This document shows, in pieces, positions 37,151-46,666 of a stretch of DNA of 64,000 bases (position 1 is its first letter; each line of letters starts with the position of its first letter). The stretch is from Aureimonas jatrophae (lineage in GTDB: Bacteria; Pseudomonadota; Alphaproteobacteria; Rhizobiales; Rhizobiaceae). Location: NCBI RefSeq assembly GCF_900104035.1, contig NZ_FNIT01000003.1, positions 310,001-374,000 of the forward strand, in the 5' to 3' direction. The notes beneath the pieces were generated by a model. It ran no database searches and was not told where the DNA came from. It was given only the letters and a program-made list of their open reading frames with translations. The position numbers and the translations under genes were made by a program.

Positions 37151-37314
37151 TTCTATCTCCACACAGCCAGGGACTTTCCGGTCAGAGACCGTTGCGTCAC
37201 ATTTACGGCGGTTAGGGTTAATGCTTGGTAAAACAATCGCCGCCTTGTGGTGATACCCGCCGATCCTATCCTGCGGCAGACATTCTCGGCCGAGTCTTAT
37301 CGAATGGAACAAGG

Positions 37315-39255
37315 GTGACGAAGCAGCCGAACGATCTTGACGGGAGTGTCGAGCGACATGGTCCAGCCGAAGTGGCCCGGCGGTCGATGATTGTTTTGGG
37401 ATCCACCGCAGCCTTCGGCTTGGCCGGTTATCTGGCCACTCTGCTTGTGCCGATCGGCTACACCGCGAAATTAGGTCTCGATAGTTCCAAACCTTTGCTA
37501 TCGCGTGATCATCTGGCGCAAGCCATCGCAACTGAACCTCTGGCCGCCGTGTCGGGTGACGGGACGCAACTTCGCGTAGCGGCGAGTGCTGCGACCGAAG
37601 CGGAAGCTAGGTCGATCGCCGAGCAGGCGGCCGCACGGATTGAAGCGCGTTTGGCGGAAGTCTCACGGGCGTCTGCCATAGCCACTAGGCAACCGACCAT
37701 CGAACTGCCGACCGTACCCCAGGAAACCGCAAGCGCGACCGGAAAGGAAGAGATCGCCAACGCATCGGCTTCGTCGAAAAGCGCCGCGGATTTACGGGCA
37801 TCTGCGAAGTCCGCTCGCGAGGAAGCCGCGGGCTTGGAAAAACGCATCGCAACGCTGGAAGTCGACCTCGGACCAAACGCGGATCAACTCGCGTCTGCCA
37901 TAGCCGCGGAAACGAAGGCGCGAGCCGCCCAATCGAGTATCGATCGCCTGCGTGCAGCCATATCATCGTCGCGGGCCGGGCAGACCCTAGCAGCAGTCAG
38001 CCCACCTCCGAACGGTTGGGCAGAGTGGGTCCGATTGTCGGATGATCGCGCCAGATTGCAAAACCAGGTGTCAGTCCTGTCAAAGACGCTACTGGATGGG
38101 CATCCTCGAATGGCGATGGCACGACTGCGACTTGCAGACCTCGATACCCAGGTCCGCACGAAACAGCAGGAGGTGATGCGATCGCTCGACATCCAGCAAC
38201 GCAACGCCCAGGCCCGCGTTGCGGAAGCCGGTCGCCGCTTGGATGCACTACGAGCAGCCGCGCTAGACGCGGAGAAAGCCCAGCAGAAGCGACGCGAGTA
38301 TCAACAACAACGCGACGTGGCTCTTCGCTTGGCAGAGCGTTTGGAAGCGTCGGCGGATGCCATCCAAGCTGCGCTTACACAGCCGGCGGGTGCCCCTCCG
38401 ACCGCTGAAGCCAAAGCTACACGAACCGCACCTTCTGCACCGTTGGCACCAAACCCGCCTGCGTCCCTACCGCCAGAGTTCACTCGCACGTGGATGCCGT
38501 CTACGCCGCAGCATGCCGATCCCATTCCAGTCTCGGCCGCGTCGGCGCTGTTTGGCTTCCTCTTCTCCGCCGTCGGTCTGTTCCTGATCGGCAACCGGCG
38601 ACATGGCGGGAAACAGTCCGCTGTCTTGCCGACAATGCCGCACGTCGCTCCGAATGCATTCGTGCCCGACGCACCGCGATCGAAGCCGTTCGACGTGACT
38701 CCTATCGACGACGTGATCGATGCGGCCATATCGAGCAACGTCTCGAGGATTATGCTGGCCGGAGAGACGGGCACGACATCGACTCCGCCGCTAGCGGTGA
38801 ACATCGCTCGTAGATTATCGCTACGTGGCCAGTCAGTCGCACTTGTCGACATGTCTGATAGCCAAGCCGCTGCGCGGACGATGGGCGTTGGCGCGAACGC
38901 TCCGACCATCACCGATCTCATAGAAGGTCGTGCCAGCTTCGCGTCCGTGGCAGCGAGAGATTTTGCAACCCAAGCCGAGATCGTTCCCGGCGGAACGTCG
39001 GCGAATGGATCACCGCTCGATGCGTCATTTGAGCGCCGCAACGTGCTCGACTTCGTCGAGAAAAGTTATGAGGCGATCATAGTCGACTGCACCGGTATTA
39101 CGCCGGACCGGCTCGCTTCCATGATGGATGCCGATGCCGCCCTACTCGTCGCGGTCGATGCGTCCTCTGTCGAACGTGTTCAACAGCGTATCGATGCCCT
39201 CAAGCAAGTCGGCCTAGGCGACATGATCCTCGTCAGCGAGAACAAAAACGGCTGA
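37315..39255 (+). CDS. Polysaccharide chain-length/BY-kinase-like protein with degenerate ATP site
   Basis: A 646-residue inner-membrane protein of the Wzz/ExoP type. A first helix lies at about 24-46 (VLGSTAAFGLAGYLATLLV) and a second at about 405-426 (AASALFGFLFSAVGLFLIG); between them is a long A/E/Q/R coiled coil (about 85-350) facing the periplasm. The cytoplasmic C-terminal domain (about 465-646) resembles a bacterial tyrosine kinase, but the Walker A equivalent is AGETGTTSTPP (481-491 region) without the usual GK(S/T), and Walker A' is VALVDMSDSQ instead of a DxD. It ends in ENKNG with no tyrosine cluster. Start GTG 37315 has AAGG and GGAA upstream; TTG 37225 would add 30 residues. Divergent from the OPX gene. 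Confidence 0.78.
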   Translation: MTKQPNDLDGSVERHGPAEVARRSMIVLGSTAAFGLAGYLATLLVPIGYTAKLGLDSSKPLLSRDHLAQAIATEPLAAVSGDGTQLRVAASAATEAEARSIAEQAAARIEARLAEVSRASAIATRQPTIELPTVPQETASATGKEEIANASASSKSAADLRASAKSAREEAAGLEKRIATLEVDLGPNADQLASAIAAETKARAAQSSIDRLRAAISSSRAGQTLAAVSPPPNGWAEWVRLSDDRARLQNQVSVLSKTLLDGHPRMAMARLRLADLDTQVRTKQQEVMRSLDIQQRNAQARVAEAGRRLDALRAAALDAEKAQQKRREYQQQRDVALRLAERLEASADAIQAALTQPAGAPPTAEAKATRTAPSAPLAPNPPASLPPEFTRTWMPSTPQHADPIPVSAASALFGFLFSAVGLFLIGNRRHGGKQSAVLPTMPHVAPNAFVPDAPRSKPFDVTPIDDVIDAAISSNVSRIMLAGETGTTSTPPLAVNIARRLSLRGQSVALVDMSDSQAAARTMGVGANAPTITDLIEGRASFASVAARDFATQAEIVPGGTSANGSPLDASFERRNVLDFVEKSYEAIIVDCTGITPDRLASMMDADAALLVAVDASSVERVQQRIDALKQVGLGDMILVSENKNG

Positions 39256-39260
39256 CCGTG

Positions 39261-39473
39261 CTACCGACGGCGCGGTTCCCGCTCCATCCAACGGATCAAG
39301 AAGATGGCGGGTACGATCCACAATAGGCCGGTCACGAGGAAATATAAAAGGTGAACGTAACCAGGCGCCTCGCCCAGGTATAGAGATGCGTACGCCGTTG
39401 CGAATACGGCATAGATAATGACGAGAGCGAGAAGCACGAACGTGCCGATCAGTTTCTTGAGACGTACGGGCAT
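39261..39473 (-). CDS. DUF2842 small membrane protein
   Basis: A 70-residue protein with two transmembrane helices (IGTFVLLALVIIYAVFATAYASL and YFLVTGLLWIVPAIFLIRWM) and a basic C-terminus ending MEREPRRR. The LLWIVPAIFLIRWM ending is typical of DUF2842, a family found mostly in alphaproteobacteria. It ends five bases after the convergent EPS gene stop. Function unknown; its neighbour on the far side is the heme A synthase gene, divergent by 196 bases, so they do not share a transcript. Confidence 0.78.
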   Translation of the reverse strand: MPVRLKKLIGTFVLLALVIIYAVFATAYASLYLGEAPGYVHLLYFLVTGLLWIVPAIFLIRWMEREPRRR

Positions 39474-39669
39474 ACGCCGTTCCTGCCTTCTAGTCGGTCA
39501 TGGGTCCATGCGACCCATTCGCGCTTGCCAAACGGAACCGTATGGTTTGAAACCCGGATCCGAGAGGGGGAGCGGATCGCCTACGGCATAGCGATCCGTA
39601 GGCGCGATTGCTGGCGAAAGAAAGGGTAGGGCCAAGAAGCGCACGCAAGTGTCGCAAGGTCCGTCTACG

Positions 39670-40761
39670 ATGAGCACACTCGCACTCCCTGCATTCGATC
39701 ACCGAACCCTTGCAGATCCGCGGATCGCGAGAAACCGGCAACATGTCCGCCGTTGGCTCTATGCCGTCGCGCTTCTGATTGTGGCGCTGGTCGTAGTGGG
39801 TGGAGCGACGCGTCTCACAGAATCCGGGTTGTCCATCACGGAATGGAAGCCGATTCACGGCGTCGTTCCGCCGCTCTCGGCCGCGGAATGGCAGGAGGAG
39901 TTCGACCTTTACAAACAGATCCCGCAATACCAGGTGATCAACCGAGGCATGAGCCTCGGCGAGTTCAAGACGATCTACTGGTGGGAGTGGGCGCACCGCT
40001 TCCTTGCCCGAAGCGTTGGCTTCGCGTTCGCGGTTCCGTTGGCGTTATTCTGGCTCACCGGTCGATTGGAGAGGTGGCTGAAGCCGCGCCTCGTCTTTCT
40101 CCTGGCGCTGGGCGGGATCCAGGGAGGCATCGGCTGGTGGATGGTCGCGTCCGGCCTCGTCAACCGGACGGATGTCAGCCAATACCGACTGGCCGTTCAC
40201 CTCACGATGGCCTGCATCATCTTCGCATCGACCCTTTGGATCGCGCGAGGTTTGCAAGCGAAACCCTTGGCGTCACCGGCGCCGCCAAGCTCCCTGTACG
40301 TCGGTATCCTGCTCACGCTTCTAGCTCTGACCCAGATCTATCTCGGCGGCCTGGTCGCCGGACTGAATGCCGGGCTCAGCTTCAACACTTGGCCGCTGAT
40401 GGATGGACAACTCATCCCAGCGAACCTGTTCGTGATGTCGCCAGCTTGGCGGAACATGTTCGAGAACGTGATGACGGTGCAATTCGTCCATCGCGCGGGC
40501 GCCTATCTCCTGTTCATGGTCGCCGCCATTCATGCCGTCGCCGCGTGGATGCGCATGCGTGGATCGCATCATGCCAAGGGAGCTGCTCACTTGGCGGGTC
40601 TCGTGACGATCCAGGCAAGCTTGGGGATCACGACGCTTCTTCTGCACGTGCCGATCGGCTGGGCGCTCCTGCATCAAGCAGGTGCGCTGGCGGTCCTAGC
40701 AGCTGCCGTTTTCCACGCACGGGACATGCGCGGCGCTTATCCGGTACGCGCAATGCCTTGA
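39670..40761 (+). CDS. ctaA: Heme A synthase (CtaA, COX15-type)
   Basis: Oxidises the C8 methyl of heme O to a formyl group, making heme A for cytochrome aa3 oxidase. The 363-residue protein has eight predicted transmembrane helices. Conserved heme-ligand histidines appear in [39 protein letters not shown] and [12 protein letters not shown]. The N-terminal [32 protein letters not shown] (short: [18 protein letters not shown]) is the COX15 signature. The ATG at 39670 is preferred to GTG seven codons upstream. The type-2 (COX15) form lacks the CtaA cysteine pair of Bacillus. It ends three bases before the convergent argC stop. Confidence 0.95.
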   Translation: MSTLALPAFDHRTLADPRIARNRQHVRRWLYAVALLIVALVVVGGATRLTESGLSITEWKPIHGVVPPLSAAEWQEEFDLYKQIPQYQVINRGMSLGEFKTIYWWEWAHRFLARSVGFAFAVPLALFWLTGRLERWLKPRLVFLLALGGIQGGIGWWMVASGLVNRTDVSQYRLAVHLTMACIIFASTLWIARGLQAKPLASPAPPSSLYVGILLTLLALTQIYLGGLVAGLNAGLSFNTWPLMDGQLIPANLFVMSPAWRNMFENVMTVQFVHRAGAYLLFMVAAIHAVAAWMRMRGSHHAKGAAHLAGLVTIQASLGITTLLLHVPIGWALLHQAGALAVLAAAVFHARDMRGAYPVRAMP

Positions 40762-40764
40762 TAG

Positions 40765-41700
40765 CTAGCGAGCGGCAAGCATCAGATCCATGTTCTGAAC
40801 CGCGGCGCCGCTGGCTCCCTTACCGAGATTGTCCAGCAGGGCGACGAGATTGAATCTGGCGCCGTCCTTCGACGCGAACACATGCAGACGCATACGATCC
40901 GTTCCAGCCAACTCGGTCGGATCGAGACGTGATAAGGCGGCGGTTTGGGAGCGATCGGCCACTTCAACGAGGTTCGACCCGTCATAATGGGTCGTGAGTG
41001 CGTCACGGACGGTTTGCTCGCTCGCACCTGCCAGCCACTGGCTATGGAGCGGCACCTGGACGATCATTCCCTGCGCAAATCGCCCTACGGACGGCGCGAA
41101 GATCGGATCGGCGTCAAGTTTAGCAAAGACGCGCATCTCCGGAAGATGCTTGTGGTTGAGATCGAGGCCATAGAGGAAATGGGGCGCCACGATATGGTCG
41201 GCTCGGGTCGCGTCCTCCATCTGAGCGATGAGCTGTTTGCCACCGCCTGAATAACCCGAAACAGCATTCACCGTGACCGGGGTCTCCCCCGATAGCAGAC
41301 CCGCATCACGGAGCGGCCTCAGCAATGCAATGGCGCCCGTCGGGTAACAGCCCGGGTTGCCGACATAGCGTGCGGCACGAATGCGTGCTGCTTGATCCCG
41401 ATCGAGTTCGGCAAATCCATAAACCCAATTCGGATCGACACGATGGGCGGTACTCGTATCGATGATGCGAGTGGACGGTTCGTTTTCCAGCATTGCGACG
41501 GCTTCGCGCGCCGCATCGTCCGGTAGGCACAGGATAGCAATATCGGCCCGCCGCAGCATCTCCTCGCGTAGTGCCGGATTCCGCCGCTCGGCTTCGGGAA
41601 CCGACAGCAACTCGACGTCCTGCCGCTGCGACATGCGCGCACGGATCTGCAGACCGGTCGTACCGTGCTCACCATCGATGAAAACGCGTGGGGTCGTCAT
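40765..41700 (-). CDS. argC: N-acetyl-gamma-glutamyl-phosphate reductase (short type)
   Basis: Third step of arginine synthesis: reduces N-acetyl-glutamyl phosphate to the semialdehyde with NADPH. The 311-residue length belongs to the short ArgC (type 2) family. The nucleotide-binding start is [20 protein letters not shown], and the catalytic cysteine is Cys118 in [15 protein letters not shown]. Later motifs include [13 protein letters not shown] and [21 protein letters not shown] near the end. Its start overlaps the speB stop by ATGA, so the two arginine-related genes are coupled downstream of the ribosomal rplM-rpsI pair. Confidence 0.96.
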   Translation of the reverse strand: MTTPRVFIDGEHGTTGLQIRARMSQRQDVELLSVPEAERRNPALREEMLRRADIAILCLPDDAAREAVAMLENEPSTRIIDTSTAHRVDPNWVYGFAELDRDQAARIRAARYVGNPGCYPTGAIALLRPLRDAGLLSGETPVTVNAVSGYSGGGKQLIAQMEDATRADHIVAPHFLYGLDLNHKHLPEMRVFAKLDADPIFAPSVGRFAQGMIVQVPLHSQWLAGASEQTVRDALTTHYDGSNLVEVADRSQTAALSRLDPTELAGTDRMRLHVFASKDGARFNLVALLDNLGKGASGAAVQNMDLMLAAR

Positions 41701-42689
41701 GACGTCGCCTCCGCTGAACGGATTCCAGCTCGAAACCCCTGCGATGCAAGAATGCCGAGAATGTACATGGCGACGGCCGAGCCAGCCACCGCAGTGATGT
41801 CGGCGTGATCGTAGGCCGGTGCAACTTCGACGACATCGGCTCCTGCTAGAGGCAGGGCGCGAAGGCGGCTAAGAACCGAGAGCATTTTCGCGCTCGACGG
41901 TCCACCGGAAACGGGCGTTCCCGTACCCGGAGCGTACGCCGGATCGAGACAGTCGATGTCGAAGGTAAGATAGACTTTTCGACCGTTCGTTTTTTCGGCG
42001 ATGCGCTGCGCGACGACGTTCGCAGACATATCCTCGAGTTCGAGTCCGAAAAGGATCTCGATGCCTTCGTCAGTCGGTGCGTGGGTTCGTATGCCGACCT
42101 GCAAGGACGCCGCTGGATCAATGAGACCATCCCCCACCGCTGCCGATACGAACGACCCGTGATCGACCCGCAGGCTGCCGTCCGGACCCATGGCCAATGG
42201 CCACGTATCTTGATGGGCATCGAAATGGACAAGAGCGAGAGGCCCGTGCCGGTCGGCATGCGCCTGAAGCAGAGGGTACGTGATGGAGTGATCGCCGCCA
42301 AGCGACAGCAGAAAGGCACCGGACGTCAGGATGTCCTTTGCTTGCTCCCGGATGCGGGCGTGAGCCATCTCAGGAAGTCGATAGTCGAGAAGGCAATCTC
42401 CGTAGTCGGTCACCGCCATCGCTTCGAACAGATCGCGCTCGAAAGGGTATTGCGGATCGTTGTCAAAGATAGCCGAAGCCCGTCTGAGCGCTTGCGGACC
42501 GAAGCGCGCGCCAGAACGGTTCGAAACCGCGGAATCAAATGGGACGCCCCAGACCACGACATCGGACGTGCCGAGATCCTTCGTGAAGCGCCGACGCAGG
42601 AATGACAGAGCCCCCGCATAGGTTGGATCGCCTGCGGGACCCAACGTCGACGTTGCGGTGAAGGCATGGTCAATCGAGCCGGACGGCAT
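41697..42689 (-). CDS. speB: Agmatinase/ureohydrolase family protein
   Basis: Hydrolyses agmatine to putrescine and urea (polyamine synthesis). The 330-residue protein has the manganese-site motifs [25 protein letters not shown] and [18 protein letters not shown], all in the order of the arginase/agmatinase family. The ATG at 42689 ([10 protein letters not shown]) follows GGGGAATGCC; a GTG six codons upstream has no ribosome-binding site. Other ureohydrolases (guanidinobutyrase, formiminoglutamase) cannot be excluded. It follows the rpsI terminator and is coupled to argC. Confidence 0.88.
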   Translation of the reverse strand: MPSGSIDHAFTATSTLGPAGDPTYAGALSFLRRRFTKDLGTSDVVVWGVPFDSAVSNRSGARFGPQALRRASAIFDNDPQYPFERDLFEAMAVTDYGDCLLDYRLPEMAHARIREQAKDILTSGAFLLSLGGDHSITYPLLQAHADRHGPLALVHFDAHQDTWPLAMGPDGSLRVDHGSFVSAAVGDGLIDPAASLQVGIRTHAPTDEGIEILFGLELEDMSANVVAQRIAEKTNGRKVYLTFDIDCLDPAYAPGTGTPVSGGPSSAKMLSVLSRLRALPLAGADVVEVAPAYDHADITAVAGSAVAMYILGILASQGFRAGIRSAEATS

Positions 42690-42750
42690 GGCATTCCCCA
42701 ACAGCACGAAACGCTTCGACGACTTGCGAGATGGACCGATCGCGCGTCAC

Positions 42751-42778
42751 AAAAAAGGGCCTCGGTTTCCCGAGGCCC
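42751..42778 (-). terminator. Rho-independent terminator of rplM-rpsI
   Basis: Read on the reverse strand, GGGCCTCGG pairs with CCGAGGCCC (9 pairs, loop GAAA), followed by six T. It lies 28 bases after the rpsI stop and before speB, closing the ribosomal operon. Confidence 0.93.
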
Positions 42779-42805
42779 CGATCAAATCCGAAAAGTTCGG
42801 ATGGA

Positions 42806-43276
42806 TTAACGCTTCGAGAACTGGAACGAACGACGGGCCTTCGCGCGGCCGTACTTCTTGCGCTCGACCGTACGGGAATCGCGCGTCAGGAAGCCACCCT
42901 TCTTCAGAACCGAGCGCAGACCCGGCTCATAGAACGTGAGGGCCCGGGAGATGCCATGACGCACGGCACCAGCCTGCCCGGAGAGACCGCCCCCGGCGAC
43001 CGTGACGATGATGTCGAACTGACCGTCACGGCTCGCGGCGACGATCGGCTGACGCAGAACCATCTGCAGAACCGGCCGAGCGAAATAGGCCAGATAGTCC
43101 TTGTCGTTCACCGTGATCTTGCCGGTTCCCGGCTTGACCCATACACGAGCGACAGCGTCCTTACGCTTGCCGGTCGCATACGCGCGTCCATAGGCATCGA
43201 GCTTCTGGACATGGACGGGGGCCGCTTCCGCGACGTCTGCTTGGGCGAGGCCCTGGAGCGAGCTCAGATCGGCCAT
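42806..43276 (-). CDS. rpsI: 30S ribosomal protein S9
   Basis: Ribosomal small-subunit protein whose basic C-terminal tail reaches the P-site tRNA. The 156-residue product has the S9 core, with [33 protein letters not shown] and the C-terminal [38 protein letters not shown] (short: [17 protein letters not shown]), ending in the invariant basic tail. A 25-residue N-terminal extension is typical of alphaproteobacteria. The start overlaps the rplM stop by one base (TAATG). Confidence 0.98.
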   Translation of the reverse strand: MADLSSLQGLAQADVAEAAPVHVQKLDAYGRAYATGKRKDAVARVWVKPGTGKITVNDKDYLAYFARPVLQMVLRQPIVAASRDGQFDIIVTVAGGGLSGQAGAVRHGISRALTFYEPGLRSVLKKGGFLTRDSRTVERKKYGRAKARRSFQFSKR

Positions 43277-43740
43277 TATGCAGCCCTCGCGTTCTTGGAG
43301 TTCAGGGCCTTCACGTCGAGCGTCTCAGGCGACTGAGCGATATGGGGATGTTCGGCACCAGCGTAGACGCGCAAGTTGCCGAGCTGACGACGACCGAGCG
43401 GCCCGCGGGGGAGCATACGCTCCACCGCCTTCTCGAGCACGCGCTCCGGGAAACGGCCCTCGAGGATCTCTCGCGCCTTGCGCTCCTTGATGCCGCCCGC
43501 ATACCCCGTGTGCCAGTAATAGGTCTTGTTCTGGCGCTTCTTGCCGGTGAACACGACCTTGTCGGCGTTGACGATGATGACGTTGTCTCCGTCGTCCACA
43601 TGCGGTGTGAACGAAGGCTTGTGCTTGCCGCGAAGGCGAAGAGCGACGAGCGATGCGAGGCGGCCGACCACAAGGCCGTCAGCATCGATCACGATCCACT
43701 TCTTCTCCACCGTCTCGGTCTTCTGCGAGAAGGTCTTCAT
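43276..43740 (-). CDS. rplM: 50S ribosomal protein L13
   Basis: Early-assembly protein of the large subunit. The 154-residue product shows the L13 pattern: [44 protein letters not shown] (short: [17 protein letters not shown]) and the [25 protein letters not shown] region (short: [15 protein letters not shown]). It is co-transcribed with rpsI, whose ATG shares its stop codon bases. No strong promoter was identified in the 259 bases upstream, which also serve the divergent cupin gene. Confidence 0.98.
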   Translation of the reverse strand: MKTFSQKTETVEKKWIVIDADGLVVGRLASLVALRLRGKHKPSFTPHVDDGDNVIIVNADKVVFTGKKRQNKTYYWHTGYAGGIKERKAREILEGRFPERVLEKAVERMLPRGPLGRRQLGNLRVYAGAEHPHIAQSPETLDVKALNSKNARAA

Positions 43741-43907
43741 GAGGAACCTTTGGGTTGGTAGATCTCAGAGCCGCGGCACGCCGCAGCCGATTTTCGAGGT
43801 TAAGGCGAAGGCCTTGACCGATGCGCCTTCCATAACGAAGCGATCGCGGTATAGCAATACGATGCGGTGCCCATTTGAGACGGTAATTATGATGCCAAAA
43901 CAACAGG

Positions 43908-43938
43908 TTGACCTTTGAGGTACCATGATACCTGTCAA
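43908..43938 (+). promoter_or_regulatory. Inverted repeat between rplM and cupin genes (candidate operator)
   Basis: AGGTA (43918-43922), six bases, TACCT (43929-43933) form an inverted repeat. It is flanked by TTGAC (43908-43912) and GTCAA (43934-43938), which are mutually complementary. A possible -10, TATAAC, lies at 43953-43958 for the cupin gene. The symmetric arrangement suggests a regulator site; the GntR family recognises similar sequences. Assigned from symmetry only. Confidence 0.35.
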
Positions 43939-43999
43939 TGAGGGGCTGTTTGTATAACGGTTCTGAGTTTTCACAAACGGCGGCGAACGGGGACATGAC

Positions 44000-44350
44000 A
44001 TGAGCAACGTTTGGATGCTCGCCGTATCGAGCGACGACGTCTCACCGGAGCTCGGTTCACCAAGGCCGGAGCGTATCTTGGTTGGTGAACCGAAGCACCG
44101 CACATGGAACGTCGAGGATGACGGTGAGGGAACGTATGCGGGCCTCTGGGAGTCAACCCCGGGTGAGTGGCGTATCGAGTACGATGAGTGGGAGTTCTGT
44201 CACATCATTTCAGGCGAAGGGACCGTAACCCACGATGATGGGACGACATTGCGCTACGGACCAGGCGACGCCTTCGTGCTGAGGCCTGGTTTCCGTGGAA
44301 CGTGGCGCGTCGATCTGACGACGCGCAAGCATTATGTCATCCGCACCTAA
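44000..44350 (+). CDS. Cupin-domain protein (DUF861-like)
   Basis: A 116-residue single-cupin protein. The beta-barrel motifs are WRIEYDEWEFCHIISGEGTVTHDDG (split: EYDEWEFCHIISGEG) and RYGPGDAFVLRPGFRGTW. This pattern (E..CH-type first motif, DAFVLRPG..G.W second) is that of the DUF861/cupin_3 family, which includes ureidoglycolate hydrolase-like and other small-molecule binders. Only some metal-ligand histidines are present, so activity is uncertain. The ATG follows ACGGGG. Its 3' end overlaps the convergent P450 gene by 14 bases. Confidence 0.82.
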   Translation: MSNVWMLAVSSDDVSPELGSPRPERILVGEPKHRTWNVEDDGEGTYAGLWESTPGEWRIEYDEWEFCHIISGEGTVTHDDGTTLRYGPGDAFVLRPGFRGTWRVDLTTRKHYVIRT

Positions 44351-45566
44351 CAGGCAGCCGCTCGACACCCCGGAAGTGGAAGCTGTCGCGAAAGAGCGGT
44401 GGCGCTGCGAGTCGGAGGCTCGGTACTTCCTCCCGGAGGACGCGGAAAGCGATTTGAAGTTCGAGCCGCGCTAATGGCGCCCCAATGCAAAAATGGGGAC
44501 CGGCTCCGAACGACACGTGCGGCTTCTGCCGGCGTTGCGGATCAAACCGCTCGGGATCGTCGAAGACATTCGGATCGTGGTTCGCCGCCGCCAGCAGGAG
44601 CGCGATTTCCTGTCCCCGGCTGATGTGAACGCCATTTGCGATCTCGGCATCAACCAACGCGGTTCGCTTGAAAACATGAAGCGGCGTATCGTGCCGCAGC
44701 ATCTCTTCAACGATCGCTTCGGCGTCGTGGGTGTCGTTCCATGCGTCCGCAAGCTGCGTTCCGTCGGATAGCAGGCTCGCCAAGCCGTTGCCGATTTGGT
44801 GGACGGTCGCCTCATGACCGGCATTCAAGAGCAGAACGACCAGCGATACGACCTCGTCTGAGGACAAAGGATCGTCACTTGATGCGGCAAGCGTCGCAAG
44901 AAGACCGGTGCGTTTGGTTGAGCGGGTCGCCGCGATCGCGTCATTGAGGAAGGTGGCGAACTCTCGGGACGACCGTTCCGCGGCCAGTTCCTCGACCTCG
45001 GTCCGGCCGAACCGGTACATCGCGACCATGTCATGGCTCCATTGCAGAAGGTCGGGAGCAGCCGCCCGTGGCACGCCAATGAGGTCCGCAATGATCGCAA
45101 CGGGCAGGGGCTCCGCGAACAGTGTGACCAAGTCGCCGTCACCTTGCGAGCGAAGACGCCAAGCCAGGTCGCGTGCCGTATCTTCGATGGTCGGTGCCAT
45201 GGACTCGATCGCCCGTGTGACGAAGGCTCGAGTCAGCCGCGAGCGCAGTCGGGCATGTCGCTCTCCGTCTAATTCGAGAAGAGAATGGCGTTCGAGCGAA
45301 GCGAAAGCCGGCATGTGTGGCGGGAAACGTTCGCTTTCCGGTCTGTCAGGCGCAACGCGGACGAAGCGGCGGTCCTTCAGAAGGGCCGACACGACAGGGT
45401 ATGATGCGACGGCGACACAACCGGCGTCGTCCCAGAAGGCGATCGGAGCTCGGCGGTGGAGTTCCGCGTAAGTCGGGTACGGATTCTGAAAGAAGGTTGG
45501 GTCGCGTGGATCCAGCCGGAAGGATGACCGGTCGGCGGCGAGATGAAAAGTCGTGGGAAGGGCCAT
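44337..45566 (-). CDS. Cytochrome P450
   Basis: Heme-thiolate monooxygenase of bacterial class I type, soluble, needing a ferredoxin partner not seen nearby. The 409-residue protein has the I-helix motif AGHEAT (249-254), the K-helix ExxR (Glu288-Arg291 in VEEMLRHD), and the heme-binding FGAGPHFCIGAPLARLE with proximal Cys360. The substrate cannot be deduced. The ATG at 45566 follows AAGGGGC; a GTG 16 codons upstream was not used. The SOUL-domain gene follows 83 bases upstream on the same strand, both heme-linked. No ferredoxin or reductase lies in the window. Confidence 0.93.
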   Translation of the reverse strand: MALPTTFHLAADRSSFRLDPRDPTFFQNPYPTYAELHRRAPIAFWDDAGCVAVASYPVVSALLKDRRFVRVAPDRPESERFPPHMPAFASLERHSLLELDGERHARLRSRLTRAFVTRAIESMAPTIEDTARDLAWRLRSQGDGDLVTLFAEPLPVAIIADLIGVPRAAAPDLLQWSHDMVAMYRFGRTEVEELAAERSSREFATFLNDAIAATRSTKRTGLLATLAASSDDPLSSDEVVSLVVLLLNAGHEATVHQIGNGLASLLSDGTQLADAWNDTHDAEAIVEEMLRHDTPLHVFKRTALVDAEIANGVHISRGQEIALLLAAANHDPNVFDDPERFDPQRRQKPHVSFGAGPHFCIGAPLARLELQIAFRVLREEVPSLRLAAPPLFRDSFHFRGVERLPVRCG

Positions 45567-45649
45567 GCCCCTTGTGTGCGCAGGCATATGCCAGACGCAA
45601 GAAGGGCGACCCACTTGGGCCGCCCCACGCAGTGACGAATGTCAGACGC

Positions 45650-46666
45650 TCAGCGCTCGACTTCGATCAGGATCTCGTTGCGGCGCAGGAAGCCTGGCGT
45701 CCAAGGCGCATTATAGAAGGCGTAGATAGGATCGCCCTTCTGCTTCAGATTCTCGTCCGCAACGTAGTTGTAGAGCGACATCAGCTTCTTCGATGCGAGG
45801 GACGCGCTGAAGTTCCCGTTGAACCGTACGGCGACAAGGCGCCGGGCAGGAACGTCCTGTAGCGTGATGTCGTTCGCGTTCGGCGTAGGCAAGCTCGCCT
45901 TCGTGTATTTCTTCGGCATGACGAAACGAACGGCCCAACCCTTGGTGCGACCGGCGCTCTCGGAGAGCTGCTGCAGGACGGGCACAGTCATCGCGATCTT
46001 TTTGCCGGATCGATTATTGGCCGCGATGTAATCGTAGAGCGTCTCGAACCCCCGGCGCCGAGCCTTCTCATGATATCCGGTCTTCACCGTCTCCGCGACA
46101 ACCATCGCATCGTAGTCCCGGATCTCGATGTCGCCGTCCTTTCGAACGACGTCGTAGTCCGGCTCTTCGGCATGATCGGCGATTTTCTTGGTCGCGTAAA
46201 TGGCCGCACCGACCGCGAGGATAGCGCCACCAGCGATCAGAGCAGTCGAGACTTCCGAATGGTCGCGCAGGTAATCCTTGGACCGCTGGTAACCGCGCCC
46301 GGTGTTGAAACTCGCACGCTTCCCGAAGCTCGGCCAAAGTGACGTAGACGACGGGAGACTGTCACGAACATCCTTCACACCATCGCGGACCGAATGTTCG
46401 GCACCGTGCCAACGGGAGCGGAGGTCACCCGCCGTCGGAAACGCAATGCTGCCGAGGAAGCTGGGAAGATAACGGGCGTAACCACCTTCGGCATCGTGAT
46501 GCAGGCGGTTCACCTCATGCTGTACCAGCCGACGCAGCCGTTCGGCCCGCGACGGCTTGGGATGGATTCTTTCGACGATCTGGGACTCCAGATCGGCGAG
46601 GCGCTCGCCGATATCGCCGATCGCGTCCGTCAGCCGGTCATAAGCCGAGGGCTTGTCGCGAAACAT
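45650..46666 (-). CDS. SOUL-type heme-binding protein with membrane segment
   Basis: A 338-residue protein. Residues 1-130 form a charged helical region, residues about 140-160 are a transmembrane segment (STALIAGGAILAVGAAIYATK), and 165-335 is a SOUL domain: PDYDVVRKDGDIEIRDYDAMVVAETV, GFETLYDYIAANN and KIAMTVPVLQQLSE. SOUL proteins bind heme and related tetrapyrroles in eukaryotes; in bacteria the role is unclear. Directly upstream of the P450 gene on the same strand, so a heme-related partnership is possible. It starts at ATG 46666 and is separated from mfd by 262 bases containing a possible small RNA. Confidence 0.85.
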   Translation of the reverse strand: MFRDKPSAYDRLTDAIGDIGERLADLESQIVERIHPKPSRAERLRRLVQHEVNRLHHDAEGGYARYLPSFLGSIAFPTAGDLRSRWHGAEHSVRDGVKDVRDSLPSSTSLWPSFGKRASFNTGRGYQRSKDYLRDHSEVSTALIAGGAILAVGAAIYATKKIADHAEEPDYDVVRKDGDIEIRDYDAMVVAETVKTGYHEKARRRGFETLYDYIAANNRSGKKIAMTVPVLQQLSESAGRTKGWAVRFVMPKKYTKASLPTPNANDITLQDVPARRLVAVRFNGNFSASLASKKLMSLYNYVADENLKQKGDPIYAFYNAPWTPGFLRRNEILIEVER

